Assembly: GCF_018991925.1 (NCBI RefSeq)
Contig: NW_024732384.1
Span: 169,001 to 233,000, forward strand
DNA length: 64,000 bases
Reading direction: 5' to 3'
Origin: Homarus americanus
Lineage: Eukaryota; Arthropoda; Malacostraca; Decapoda; Nephropidae
Made by a program: the position numbers and the translations under genes. Position 1 is the first letter of the stretch. Every line of letters begins with the position of its first letter. The notes under the pieces were generated by a model. It ran no database searches. It saw only the letters and a list, made by a program, of their open reading frames with translations, and was not told where the DNA came from. This document shows positions 1 through 10,904 of the stretch, one piece after another.

Positions 1-465
1 AAGAGGATGTGTGTGTGAAGAGCGGGTAAGGGGGGAAAGGGAATAGGTTGGGGAGGAGGGAGAGAGAACGATGAGGGAGGAGGGGTGGTAGTAGAGGAGA
101 GAGGGGGGGTGTAGAGGTGAGCCAGGGAGGAGGGAGTGTCTCACAGAACCACCACGTTACCTGGAGTAGGGGGTCACGTCAGGTCGTCCAGCACCACTAG
201 CATTACAGCAGCAGATCCAGCAAGGGGGTAGAGGTGGGGGTAGATAAGGGGGGGTAGAGGGGGCAGCCAGCAGCAAGCCAGCCTGCCTGCCTATAAGCCA
301 CTCTCTCCAGTTGTACTTCCGCAAGAGTGGCCCCCGTCGACACACACACTAACACTGTTAACACTAGGGAGACACCAGGTGGAGGAGGAAGGGGTAGAGT
401 TAACACACACTAGGTGGTAAGAGGGGTAGTAGTAGCACAAGAAGAAGGCTGTGGTTGGGTGAGTT
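1..465. other. Purine-rich (GGA/GGGA) low-complexity stretch
   Basis: The plus strand is dominated by G and A blocks. No protein is recognised on either strand; the short open frames are low-complexity Pro/Leu-rich shadows. Confidence 0.6.
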
Positions 466-765
466 GAGGCACCACACACACACACACACACAGGCGCGCG
501 CCCGCCCGCCTCACTCTCTACACCTCAACTGGCGACTTCAACGCCGCCCGCTGCTGCTGCTGTTGTTGAGGCTGTGACGCCGCGCTCCACATACTACTGC
601 CACCCACCCACCCGTCCGTCCGTCCTACTCTCACACCCACCACCACCTCGCCCGCCCACTACACCCACCACCCTCTACCTCATACAATACACCAGCCGGT
701 TACAAACAAGAGTACTGCCAACAACACCCACGTCTTAACACACCTGAGGGGACGATGACCTCTAC

Positions 766-799
<34 letters not shown>

Positions 800-868
800 C
801 AATAACCCACTTGGGGGAACAGGTTCTTACAGTGGGCCAAGACGAGGCGGAACAAGGAAGGTATCCTG
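466..868. other. GC-richer stretch with CA microsatellites
   Basis: It contains a CA run at about 475-493, a CpG-dense block (ggcgcgcgcccgcccgcc), short CTG and CCGT runs, and another CA run at about 767-796. The CpG content could mark a promoter or first exon, but no start codon with a recognisable protein follows. Confidence 0.45.
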
Positions 869-929
869 CACCACCACCACCACAGCCACCACCACCACAG
901 CCGCCACCACCACAGCCGCCGCCGCCGCC
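869..929. repeat. CCACCACCACAG-type triplet repeat
   Basis: Twelve-base units of CCA/CAG/CCG triplets are repeated about five times. They read as poly-Pro with Gln on plus and poly-Gly/Trp on minus; both readings look like repeat artefacts. Confidence 0.85.
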
Positions 930-1052
930 AAAACCACGCACGCCCGCACACACCTTCATCCCCCCGCTATGGTGTAAGCCCAGCACCATACCCGTAACAC
1001 CTCTCCTGCTGCTTTCACCACCACCCTTCCTTCACCCTAGTCACCATAAACC

Positions 1053-1105
<53 letters not shown>
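1053..1105. repeat. CA microsatellite
   Basis: An uninterrupted CA dinucleotide run of about 52 bases. Confidence 0.95.
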
Positions 1106-1107
<2 letters not shown>

Positions 1108-1158
1108 AAATCATCAAACCAGGAGGTGAGAGGAAGTTTTTAGAAGTTACTGAAGAAT

Positions 1159-1267
1159 GAGTCGGTATACAGGTGAGTCGTTATACAGGTGAGTCGTTAT
1201 ACAGGTGAATCGGTGTACAGGTGAGTCGGTACACAGGTAAGTCGGTAATACAGGTGAGTCGGTCGAG
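1159..1267. repeat. 16-bp minisatellite carrying splice-donor consensus
   Basis: Six units of GAGTCGGTATACAGGT (one is 17 bp) plus a partial one. Each junction recreates CAGGTGAGT or CAGGTAAGT except one (CAGGTGAAT). The array is thus a series of near-ideal U1-binding 5' splice sites on the plus strand. Confidence 0.9.
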
Positions 1268-1366
1268 TTAATACTATTTTCCCACACCAGTATTACTTAA
1301 CACCTGGTTGAAAGTCCCTCACCACGACGCCCCCGACCCTGCCTGCGCTACCCCACCCCCACCCCT

Positions 1367-1391
1367 GAGAGAGAGAGAGAGAGAGAGAGAG
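1367..1391. repeat. GA microsatellite
   Basis: A pure GA run of about 25 bases. Confidence 0.9.
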
Positions 1392-2520
1392 CTTCGTTCC
1401 AGACACACACACACTTCATACCTCCTCCGGGACTAACCATCCCTCAACCTAAACACTGCCACAAGAAAACAGCAACAAAAATAACGATACTGATGATAAT
1501 GACGATGATAATGGTAGCCGACTATAGAGGTCAAAATGGTTGGCCCAATAAGACGGCGCTGGGGTTCATTGAACTCTGGACCTGCAGCGAGGGAGTGAGG
1601 TAGGAGGAGGATTGAGAAGTACTCCCACTACTACTACGACTACTACTACTACTACTACTACGACTACTACTGCTACTAATAATAATCTCTAATCCTCAAT
1701 AGTGATTTTCTTAACATCAACAAAACAGAGAGAGAGAGAGAGAGAGGGGAAAGGTGAGGGTCTTGCTTTGGACGGAGAGATCTGGAAAAATGTCGCAATA
1801 GTTGGTGAGGGGGAGAGGAGGAGGAGGGAGACGGTGTGTGTGTGTTCTCCGGCTTCATCCCTTTTTTCTTCCATCTCTTTATTCGTCTCCTCCCCGTCTC
1901 TCCATTTTCTTATCGTCTTGTTCATTATCCACACCATCTCCTCTTTTTCTTAACCATTATCATCACTCCAAGGAAAGACTAAAACACCACTAACCTACCT
2001 GCGCTTAGGTTAGTTTATGTAAGAGTGTATGTGTGTGTGTGTGTGTGTTTAATTCTTAAGTCAAGTGCGTTCATGAGTGACAGTAATGCACCTTGAGGGA
2101 AAAAAACAACAACATACACACGGAGACAAAGAGCACCAGACACCGTGACTAACACACTCGTCAGGCCAAGCGGCACACATCACTCATGACTCTACAACCG
2201 TCCTGGGGGGAAAAAGTGGAATAGTTTTTTTTTTAACCCACTTGTGAATGCCAGCCGCGGAAACCGATAGTTCTCATTAAATTCGTGAATGAATGACCAC
2301 AAATTTACTTAGATACGAAATCAAGGCGAGAGAATTAAATATCCACAATTTTCAATCACTCGTGAATAGCGAGTACGAAAGAGTGTTGTGTTTTTACCGT
2401 CTTGTGAACGCTGGGCGCCAACCAACCACAACACCTAAACAAACGCTTGTTGCCAACCTCTCCATCCACAACTAAATCTGTTCCTGTTTACGAAAGAGGA
2501 TATTCGTATCACCTGAAGCT
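1392..2520. other. Unassigned stretch with short simple repeats
   Basis: It includes a CTA/ACT triplet run (1621-1683), a GA run (1727-1746) and a GT run (2023-2048). The 60-codon frame at 2293-2475 has no recognisable features. A loose CTTGTGAA(T/C)GC word recurs at about 2242 and 2401. Confidence 0.5.
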
Positions 2521-2615
2521 CAGCCCCTAACCTAACCACACTAACGTTTACCTAACATAAAGTAACAACACAAACTAACATAACCTACCCTAATCTAACC
2601 CCCCACAGGTAGTAA
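2521..2615. repeat. Degenerate CCTAA pentamer field
   Basis: Repeated imperfect cctaac words. This is the same pentamer class as arthropod telomere TTAGG but heavily decayed. Confidence 0.6.
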
Positions 2616-2778
2616 GGAGTGATTAATCATCAGGTAAATTAAGCTAGGGGAGGAGGCTAATCCATTAACAAAGACAATAATCAACCCTCGACATAGACCA
2701 GGGTGTTACGTAGACCTCAAGACAGGTTCAAGGAGTCGAGATTTTACAAGCCGGTGATGGTATGGTTACCCTACGAGC

Positions 2779-3360
2779 TCACACAAGTACTGGCTCACAT
2801 ATAAGAACAGAAAAATGGAGGAAACTGCAGCGGGCCACACTGGGCAGTCCCATTTACACCCAACCCCTATCCATCCAACCTATGTTTGAAGCTATCTAGC
2901 GTATTCGAGTTATGATGATGTTTGGTAACTTGTTCCACTCATCCACTACTCTATTTACAAACCAGTGTTTACCTATTTCACGCCTAAATCTAAATTTGTC
3001 TAATTTAAAACCATTGTTAAGAGTTCGCTCCTGGTTGGATAGTTTGAGTACCTTTGTAATGTCCCCTTTGTTTAGCCCTGACTTCCATTTATACACCTCT
3101 ATCATATCGTTCCTCACTCTACGTCTCTCAAGGGAGTGCAAACTAAGATGCTTTAACCTGTCTCTGTACTCAAGGTTCCTAATGCCCGGGATTAGTCTTG
3201 TCATTCTCCTCTGGATTCTTTCCAAGGATTCTATATCCATTCTGTAATACGGTGACCAGACTTGAACTGTGCAATCCAAGTGAGGTCTCACAAGCGCAAG
3301 ATATAGTTTTAGGATGACCTCGCTAGACTTGCAACTAACACTCTTTTGTAACAATGTCAT
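2779..3360 (-). pseudogene. CR1-like LINE remnant, C-terminal end of reverse transcriptase ORF
   Basis: The minus strand reads about 150 codons that match the C-terminus of CR1/L2-type LINE pol proteins: YLALVRPHLDCTVQVWSPYY, then LERIQRRMTRLIPGIRNLEY, then ERRRVRNDMIEVYKW, and near the end KHWFVNRVVDEWNKLP. This is the thumb/C-terminal part downstream of the catalytic palm. The catalytic YADD is absent, so the piece is a dead 5'-truncated copy. Non-coding 3' sequence continues left to about 2779. A further piece of the same frame lies at 3870-3938, separated by about 500 bases instead of the expected roughly 250, so the element appears interrupted or rearranged. Confidence 0.85.
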
Positions 3361-3575
3361 GAGTTTCCCGCCACCTGAGAGTTCCCGCCAATTTCAAGCC
3401 AATAGTACGAAGGCCTTAGGCCTGTCTGCGACCAATGAGAAAGCCTATGAGGCGTGACATCATGAAAGTTGTGGCGTCCCTAGTGGGCTGACGCAATTTG
3501 AAAAGCGGAGTCTGTGTTTGGTCAGAGTTAAGTGTGGCTGTGTCCTGGGTGTCACCTCATATGGCGGCTATAATG
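3361..3575 (+). promoter_or_regulatory. GC-richer block with CCAAT boxes between two LINE pieces
   Basis: It contains gccaatag, accaatgag and a tgacatcat word, followed by ATGGCGGCTATAAT and GTGAGT at 3575. This looks like a small promoter with a first exon of a few codons, but the donor context (AAT|GTGAGT) is imperfect and no downstream exon was found. Confidence 0.22.
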
Positions 3576-3869
3576 TGAGTACCTATTACGTTTCATCCGT
3601 TTCCCGAAATGTACTGTGATTCATATGACCCCTTGATAGTTGGCTCGGAAGATAGGTTATTGTTTCGAAAGTGTAACTGTTTAATTTGAGTAACGTCGTT
3701 AATAAATGAAAGAACCATTATGATTAGTTCTAAATTCCCTTACATGTCTTTGATGTTATGCAGTAATACAGTGAGTCCTAAATAATAAGTATTTCATATT
3801 TTCTCCTCTGAAGTCTTGTATCTAGTTCCCCTGACCAGTGAAAGTAAGAATATCTGGTTTCTCTGTTTA
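3576..3869. other. Unassigned AT-rich sequence
   Basis: No gene or repeat is recognised. It lies between the two parts of the CR1-like remnant and may be an insertion into it. Confidence 0.5.
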
Positions 3870-3938
3870 CATCTCCTAGACTAAGTAATTTACATTATTT
3901 GTCCACATTAAATTTCATCTGCCATTTTTCAGACCACA
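3870..3938 (-). pseudogene. CR1-like LINE fragment, end of RT palm
   Basis: The minus strand reads KWQMKFNVDK, a stop, then CKLLSLGD, matching the conserved WQMKFNVDKCK(V/L)LxLG block just after the catalytic motif of CR1-type reverse transcriptases. The in-frame stop shows it is dead. It is probably part of the copy at 2779-3360. Confidence 0.7.
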
Positions 3939-3994
3939 CAAGTACTGGCTCACACCGGATGTTTATGACACATTATCGACACACCATCTCTCCG

Positions 3995-4205
3995 ACTCGA
4001 GCCTAGATTAGGTTAAGGCTTGGTTAAATTAGGTTGGGTTAGATTAGGTTAAGTCGGGCTCAATTAGGTTTGGTTAAGTTAAATTAGACAAGAATGGGTT
4101 AAAATTGGTCATGTTCTTCACTTAGTACTCGCGAATAAATCTAAATTAACTCAACCTTACCTACCCTAACCCTACCTAACCTAACCTAAATTAAACTAAC
4201 CTAAC
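3995..4205. repeat. AGGTT pentamer field with orientation switch
   Basis: From about 4005 to 4090 the plus strand carries ttaggtt-type words; from about 4150 to 4205 it carries cctaacc-type words, so the two halves are inverted relative to each other. Confidence 0.7.
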
Positions 4206-4218
4206 CCACATCACGGTA

Positions 4219-4346
4219 AATGAACCCACAGAGCGAACCCAATGCAAATGAACTAACAAAGCGAACCCAATGCAAATGAACCCACAGAGCGACCCCAATG
4301 CAAATGAACCCACAAAGCGAACCCAATGTGAATGAACCGACAAACA
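4219..4346. repeat. 28-bp minisatellite
   Basis: Units start at 4221, 4249, 4277, 4305 and 4333; the core is TGAACCCACAGAGCGAACCC. About 4.5 copies with few mismatches. The long minus frame through it is a repeat artefact. Confidence 0.9.
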
Positions 4347-4421
4347 GCAGTGTGGGGGAGGCGTTCACTCCACTCATCCAGTACACGGGTGACTGATGAC
4401 TAAAGTAAATGCGTTCGTACT

Positions 4422-4422
<1 letters not shown>

Positions 4423-4469
<47 letters not shown>
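4423..4469. repeat. CA microsatellite
   Basis: Uninterrupted CA run of about 46 bases. Confidence 0.95.
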
Positions 4470-4472
<3 letters not shown>

Positions 4473-4546
4473 CGTATATGTTGTCATTAAACAATGGTGA
4501 GTAGCCAAAATAAATGTAGCATTGAAAAGTTAAAACCCTTAAAAAT

Positions 4547-4549
4547 AAC

Positions 4550-4580
<31 letters not shown>

Positions 4581-4662
4581 TAAATAATAATGCAGTAATA
4601 ATAATCCTCCTACTACTATACTACTACTACTACTAATAATAATAATAATAATAATAATAACA
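4547..4662. repeat. TAA/ACT triplet microsatellite
   Basis: Two AAT runs separated by a CTA/ACT run. Confidence 0.9.
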
Positions 4663-5136
4663 CATTACATAACTAATCCAATTAACTAACAGGTTATTCA
4701 GGTAACAAGATTTCCAACAAACATTTCTTTCTCGTTACAAAACAAAGCAAAGGCAAATTCAATATGGCGGGGAAAACAATGAACTCCTCCCGTAATAATT
4801 TCCCGCGGGAAATCTGACGTAATGACCCTTGGTACTTCAGTGTATTCCGCGCGGGAGCTGTAGGCATCCAGTGTTAGGGTAAAATCTCCCTAACAAAATC
4901 CCCATGAAACCAAACCCACAAAAACTCCTCAGGACCAAATCTCCAGAGGACCAAACCCTTAAAAAAATTCCCTAACAAAAAAATCCCTAGGACCAAATCC
5001 CCCCCACAAAAACTCCCTAGGACAAAAACCTTCCCTTAACATTGAGAATCAGGGGGGATTTTTGTTCTACTTTGAACTTTTAACTGAGAGGGTTTTGTCC
5101 GAATGGGGTTTTTGTCCGGGTAGCGCTGCCGGCAAC
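4663..5136. other. Unassigned; includes decayed tandem repeat
   Basis: From 4880 to 5035 there is a degenerate array of ccctaggaccaaatc / acaaaaactcc words of about 30 bp each. The rest has no recognisable feature. Confidence 0.5.
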
Positions 5137-5225
5137 ATGAGGGGGGATGGGTGGGGGGGGAGGGATGGGTGGGGAGGTAGAGGGGTGGGTGGGGAGGTAG
5201 AGGGGTGGGAGGGGAGGTAGAGGTG
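5137..5225. repeat. G-rich 20-bp minisatellite with G-quadruplex potential
   Basis: Repeats of GGGGAGGTAGAGGGGTGGGT and shorter GGGATGGGTGGGG units. Many G3+ tracts are separated by 1-5 bases on the plus strand. Confidence 0.85.
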
Positions 5226-5340
5226 TATTCACCCACTTCAGTATTCTCAAACAGCGCAGAGTATTAGTCGCCAAATATTACGAGGCAATTTCAGAAATCA
5301 AAAGTTACACTGACTGCAGAGGAACCGAAGCGAAGCGAAC

Positions 5341-5369
5341 CTAACCTAACCTAACCTAACCTAACCTAA
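5341..5369. repeat. Interstitial telomere-like array (CCTAA)n
   Basis: Nearly six perfect CCTAA units, the arthropod telomere pentamer (TTAGG on the other strand). It is flanked by two copies of a sequence containing gttacaYtgactgcagagga, at about 5303-5326 and 5374-5396. Confidence 0.85.
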
Positions 5370-5478
5370 AAGGGTTACATTGACTGCAGAGGAACCTAAC
5401 CTAAAATAACTTTTTTATGGCGAAAATTTCATTATTTAGAGGGATAATTATTTAGCCGCAATACTGTATACTTGGCAT

Positions 5479-5715
5479 GATGGGAAAGTGAGATAATCTG
5501 ATGGAAAAGTGAGATAATCTGGTGGGAAAGTGAGATAATCTGGTGGGAAAGTGAGATAATCTGGTGGAAAAGTGAGATAATCTGGTGGGAAAGTGAGATA
5601 ATCTGGTGGGAAAGTGAGATAATATGATGGGAAGGTGAGATAATCTGGTGGGATATTGAGATAATCTGGTGGGGAAATGAGATAATTAATCTGCCGAAAA
5701 AGTGAGATAATTTGG
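5479..5715. repeat. 21-bp minisatellite
   Basis: About eleven units of GGTGGGAAAGTGAGATAATC + T, decaying toward the right end. Because 21 is a multiple of three, two long minus-strand frames run through it; neither is a gene. Confidence 0.95.
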
Positions 5716-5729
5716 CGGGAAAACAAAAA

Positions 5730-7480
5730 TCTGGCGGGAAAATCACGTTATCAAGCCGAAATATTGAAATATTCCTCAAGAGTCATTCATAGACAATCAT
5801 CACCACAAACACACGTGTCCAACCTTCCTGACACATACACACACGATCCTTTAATACATTCTGCAAGGCTGCCACACTGTCAAGACTGATCCCCGCTCAC
5901 CACAACCGCAAATCCATTGATGATAGTTTAAGAGGAGGTCCCGTGAAGACTAAAACCCCTCCCTGCTTAGTTTATTTCGCCTTAGATTAAAACCACCCTA
6001 AACCTAACCTAACCCTCCTTCCCCAGATAGCATTAGGGTGTTTGATCGTAATGTGAAATAATCTTGGGGCTAATCTTCAAACGATAAGTTAAGGAGGGTG
6101 AAGTATGGGATAGCTAGTGCCCACCTCCCCCTAACACGTATTCTTTCTACTTTAAATCCAGCCGTAACACATCTACACGTAAAGGCCATCCCACACCATC
6201 AACAGCATCTGGCTCTAACGAAGGAAGACACTAGCAGGAAACGCCTGGTGTCTGTCGTCATGTCGAAGCCGTGTTTTTCCTGCACTAAGTCGGTGGAACA
6301 GCGCCAATCTCACTACACTTTCTCTTCACCAACCCAAGTCAGGCAGCCACCTTCCATAGCTCTGGTTCGTCTGTGAATATTTATCTGTCCAATTTATCTG
6401 AGAAGTGATTAGCATAAAATTACAGTCAATACAATCGGCATTGGATCCAAAGTTTCGCTTTGGAGGTAAGGGAGGTCTGGTTTCAACAGCGGAAGGGAAG
6501 AGAGCAGTGGGCTTTCCCTGCTGGAGTGAGAGCAAACGCCGCTCAATAGAACAGGTTCTAGATACTTGTATGTTTAATGCTTCGGTGAGCTTATGTGTGT
6601 GTATATATTTATTATACACACACAGTACATAGAGCATTCGAATTGTGATGTTCTAAGTTTCAAGTCAAATAACGTTGACGCACAAGGCTGCCAACATCAA
6701 TAAAAATACCAACACAGTACCCAAAAGACGATACTGGAGTTAACATGCTAATTAATGCTACTTAATAATATTCACTAAAATGTACCTAATGACGCACACT
6801 CACAAATTGAAGCCACATGTGATGACTAACCGATAAACCAGAGTTCATGGTGTACTACTGGTCCAGAGCTGTACTGATAACACTCCCGCCACACTGATAA
6901 CATCCTGTGTCTCCACTACAATACGCTACTCAAGGGTAACTAAATTGCTAAGTCGATATGGTCTAGGTTTCCACAAGGATAAGTGAGCTCTTGGCCTCAA
7001 CGTAACGAGCGGCCCCACACACAGTCGACCCATCAACACCACCCATATAACCCAACCTAAAAACTCTTGTCTGGTTTAATTCATCGCCAACACTACCCCT
7101 CCCCCTTCCACCCATACACAACAGGTGACTTTACAACAAAAAATGACTCTATACTTACTTCTTGATACGTTTAAATCAACATCATTCTACAGTACATTTT
7201 GAAAGTAACTGAAAGCTGGTATGAATTTCGTTCGCTTCGATGATTCACTCCTTCACACACACAATAAATGGCCTTCCTTAATGTAAACTAATTAACAGTG
7301 AGCCTTAACTAACACACTGTTTCACCGAGATATAATTTTGATTTTTCGAGTCAGGTAAAACTGGACTCAAGTCATATGTGGTGAAGCTGAACGCATGTAA
7401 TTATGGCTTGAAGAATGTGGGTGTGGTCCCGGTGACTACTGGTATGAGGGCGGAGCCTTTTTTTTTTATTTTTTACTTAC
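5730..7480. other. Unassigned, mostly AT-rich
   Basis: Short cctaacct words near 6003-6012. Overlapping frames at 6098-6376 (+), 6405-6632 (+) and 6326-6637 (-) exist because this patch is GC-richer; none is recognised (see rejected items). Confidence 0.5.
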
Positions 7481-7570
7481 CACTGCGGCAGTACTTCCAA
7501 CAACGGCAGAAACAGCAATACAGTACACGCGACAGCTGGTGGTGGTGGTGAGGTACTGTGGCTCCATCAT
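7481..7570 (-). CDS. Candidate first coding exon, unknown protein
   Basis: On the minus strand a double ATG at 7570 opens 30 codons beginning MMEPQYL and ending with a small-residue hydrophobic run, CIAVSAVVGSTAAV, then a textbook donor GTG|GTAAGT at 7480-7475 with the exon ending in phase 0. The C-terminal run could be a signal-anchor or signal peptide. The frame is open further upstream to about 7780 without a recognisable protein. No partner exon was identified to the left, so this remains a splice-signal-supported candidate only. Confidence 0.28.
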
Positions 7571-9027
7571 AGGTGAACAAAACTGACGGGTGATTATCGA
7601 ACTTATCTGAGACCAAGTTATGATTATATCGACCGTACTAGTACAGAGTAACATGAGTGAGTGAATACATCTGTGCCGAGTTTCAACGTCCCTACACACA
7701 CACCACACATTATCCACCCCAGAGGAATAAAGAAGAAGCAGAATTAATACTAAATAGCACCTATAACCATTGGCATGCAAATAAACAGCAACAATAAAAA
7801 TTACACAAGCAGAAGTAGCAATAAAAGCAATAGTTTTAAAGGCACAAACAGCATCAGAAGGACATAAGAGGAATACAGAACATCAGTGTCACCCTTCACA
7901 AGACTTGAGTGTGATCAACAGTTAACATCATCACTGGCAACATGTACAGGGGGCAAGACAAGAGTCAACTACATAACCAGACGCCAGCGGTCAAGCCTTA
8001 ATACCAAACCCGAATCCAAATCCTGAACCCCTGACGTAAAATATAACCAAGTCATTTTTCACCAAAAATTAAACCTGATTGAAACTTTTATGATTATTGA
8101 CGTTATTTATTGGGAGAGGACAAAGACCGGGCTGTGTTAATTTACGTCTGATTAAATTAGGTTAAGAAAGGGTCAGATTAAATGAAGGTTAGGTAGGGTG
8201 GCCATGTTAGGATAGATTACGTCAGTTAAGTCGAATAAGATTTGCTTCACCTAGAGTTAGTTTACATTTTCCTTATTAAAATTTATTACGATTAGGTTAC
8301 GTCAGACTAATTTGGGTTAAGTTAAGTTATTTCAATATGATTAGGCTAACTTAAGAGAGGTACAACGAATAGCCATATAGTAACTAACAATGGTCTATGA
8401 TCACACTACACACACACACCGCTATTAGTACGAGTCATAACTTCAACCAATCAATATTTTCTACATAACTTTTAAACTTTCGCTATCATTTATTTTATTA
8501 TATACTTTTTTTTATATCCTGTATTCTATTAACTTAATTTCCTCTCCGTGCATACTTATCGCTTCCTTATTATTATTATTCATAAAGCTACTAATAACCC
8601 TGATATATTTACTACAAAACTCTAAAATAATAATAATAATCCGGTAATAATTATAAACATACGAGCCAATAAAAGTCTAACAAAATTACATGTATCACTA
8701 TAAACCATCTCAATCATAACCTATCATACGTCAACCTAATCACCCTCGTGTTTTTTAATTACAATTTAATCTTCTTTACACAAACCCAGGCCACACATAC
8801 TACTTTCTTATGCAATCTTTTCAAAATCAGAGAAAATAATAATTGCATCAATAACACTAAGGTAGGGTTTACATATAACTACCACCGCTTTCATGATGAC
8901 ATATTTACAACTGATCAATACAAAAACTAACTGAGAGTTTAACTATTTAGAAATTTGCTATAAAACTAAGTTAATACACACAGATGACGATCGCTTAAGA
9001 GAAAATGGACTGGCGCGCGCGTCTACC
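7571..9027. other. Unassigned; weak AGGTT field at 8150-8350
   Basis: AT-rich with scattered ttaggtta words between 8150 and 8350. No gene is recognised. Confidence 0.5.
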
Positions 9028-9201
9028 ATGTCGATATGGGAGAACGACAGGGAGGAGCTGCCTGTACTACGGGGAACTCCTCTATTTGTGGGACTCGTTA
9101 CTTATTTACCGATGGCCATCCAAGCTAGAGATGGCCACGCCGAGGGAAACAGCTCAGTGGTCTGTGTAGGACTCTATTTATTCTTGATAGTCTTATTTTG
9201 A
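9028..9201 (+). CDS. Small ORF, unknown (57 codons)
   Basis: A GC-richer island in AT-rich DNA. ATG at 9028 in a strong context (taccATGt) opens 57 codons: MSIWENDREELPVLRGTPLF at the start and a hydrophobic end SSVVCVGLYLFLIVLF that could be a membrane segment. A second frame from ATG 9005 is also open for 57 codons, so openness alone proves little. No homologue is recognised. Confidence 0.2.
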   Translation: MSIWENDREELPVLRGTPLFVGLVTYLPMAIQARDGHAEGNSSVVCVGLYLFLIVLF

Positions 9202-9989
9202 TGCCCAGTACAGAACTCTTCTCGATACCACAGCTTGGATTAGTTAAGACTCATTTATGTACTTCGCTGTGCTCGGGACGATGAATCTACATATGCAAGT
9301 CCTCATCTTCATTTCATTCTGTTAGGCTGCACTGTAGGTGGTAGGCTAGTGACATTACAACAGACACTCAAGGGTCCAACACTTTCGGATACCTGAACCC
9401 ACCCACCTATTCGCGTAAGCTGTTCCATACGCATATACTGCAAGAGTAATATCCCCAGCTTGGTATGTGGATGTGTCTTGAACAGATTACAACTATGACC
9501 CCCCCCAAGACCCAGATGGTACAGTACCGTTGATACATAGTGTGGTGTCTCGTCTCCACATGGTACAGGGTGGTACAGTATATCTCTTACACCACCTTCA
9601 CATTCCCCATCTTATCTTCACCATCTGTTCTGCTCTCCCTGCTATCCGGTAACTTAGAGTGGGAGAGAGGAGGGGGTAGAGAAGACGAAAGAGAAAGGAT
9701 AAAACTAAGAACTGAAGAAGAAAATCGGTGAAACACATATGTATTAAATTTTAAGAATAGAACCAAAACAACGAATAAGAAAATATACAGACAAAACCCA
9801 CAATATATTAATCTGATCACAACCTCGGACTAACTAGCTACCCTGTTGGGACACTGCCACAGTGTTTTTACTGCATCAAACGACCTCCAGCAGTTTACAA
9901 CATCCTGTTATAAAATATCTTCAGTTTTGATGATGATGACATGAATATTTCTGTGTACAGTTGTTTGAGAGAAATTGTCTTTCATTGTG
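9202..9989. other. Unassigned
   Basis: A short run of C (9499-9506) and purine-rich sequence at 9655-9720. No gene or element is recognised. Confidence 0.5.
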
Positions 9990-10073
9990 TGGATAAGTAG
10001 ATATTATTGTGTGAGTTTGTGTGGATAATTTACTTTTTTTGTGTTTGTGCGAGTTTGTGTGGATAAGTTAAGG

Positions 10074-10132
<59 letters not shown>

Positions 10133-10265
10133 AGTTAAGGTTGAGTGTTGAGTGGAAGTGTGTGGATAAGTTTAAGGTTAAGTGAGAGTTTGTGTGGATA
10201 AGTGAAGATTGAGTGTGTTTGTGTGGATAAGTTAAGGTTGGGTATTGAGTGCAAGTGTGTGTGGA
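9990..10265. repeat. Degenerate GTGTGGATAAGTTAAGG repeat with GT core
   Basis: Imperfect units of gtttgtgtggataagttaagg flank a GT microsatellite at about 10079-10129. Confidence 0.75.
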
Positions 10266-10904
10266 TATAACTGCTTGTAATCTTAGTAATTTCCTGTCAC
10301 CCTCTACACCTGCCTTACATACTGCCCTGGGTGAAAAGAGGACATGATAAATAATTTATGGATATTTCTACCTGTTCTCTCACTCTCTCTCTCTCTCTAC
10401 AAAAATGTGACAGGGGTACAGACAAGAAATAACAACAGCAAAATATAAGATTAAATATGTAAAAAACAAATCGTAAAACCAATCACTAAGAAAAATACCA
10501 AACAATATAAAACTATATACAACATACTATATCACACGATACAAGATGAGAACGTCCAGGGGAAATAAAATAGTTAAAACAGTCACCCACATAAATTAGT
10601 AACCACCCGAACATGAAACACTTCCACACACACACAAATAAAACTTATCCAGTTATATGACGGCAGGATAACGAAATAAGTAGGTTAACTGGCCATGAGT
10701 GATAAAGTAAATTAATACTAATAATAAAAATAATAACGTCAATTCGCACACACAAAATCCGGTACAATATATCCTTCAATAAGTCTAATGATTATAGTTG
10801 ATCCACTGATGAAAGAACGTCTATGCATTTTATGTATTATGCTATGTAGGAAAAGAAGAACGGAAACTCGCTGCTAAATAATTCATAACCAAGTCTGATG
10901 AAAA
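10266..10904. other. Unassigned AT-rich sequence
   Basis: Only a short CT run at about 10386-10399. No gene is recognised. Confidence 0.5.

Noticed and set aside
811..1143. Proline-rich 110-codon frame
   Set aside because: It spans the CCACCACCACAG repeat and a CA run; no non-repeat domain is present.
5432..5779. 115- and 92-codon minus frames (Ser-His-Gln-Ile-Ile repeats)
   Set aside because: They translate the 21-bp minisatellite.
6326..6637. Minus frame with an SH3-ligand-like RPPLPPKR motif
   Set aside because: The reading looks somewhat protein-like, but plus frames over the same bases are also open, no acceptor with a pyrimidine tract precedes it, and its phase does not fit the exon candidate at 7481.
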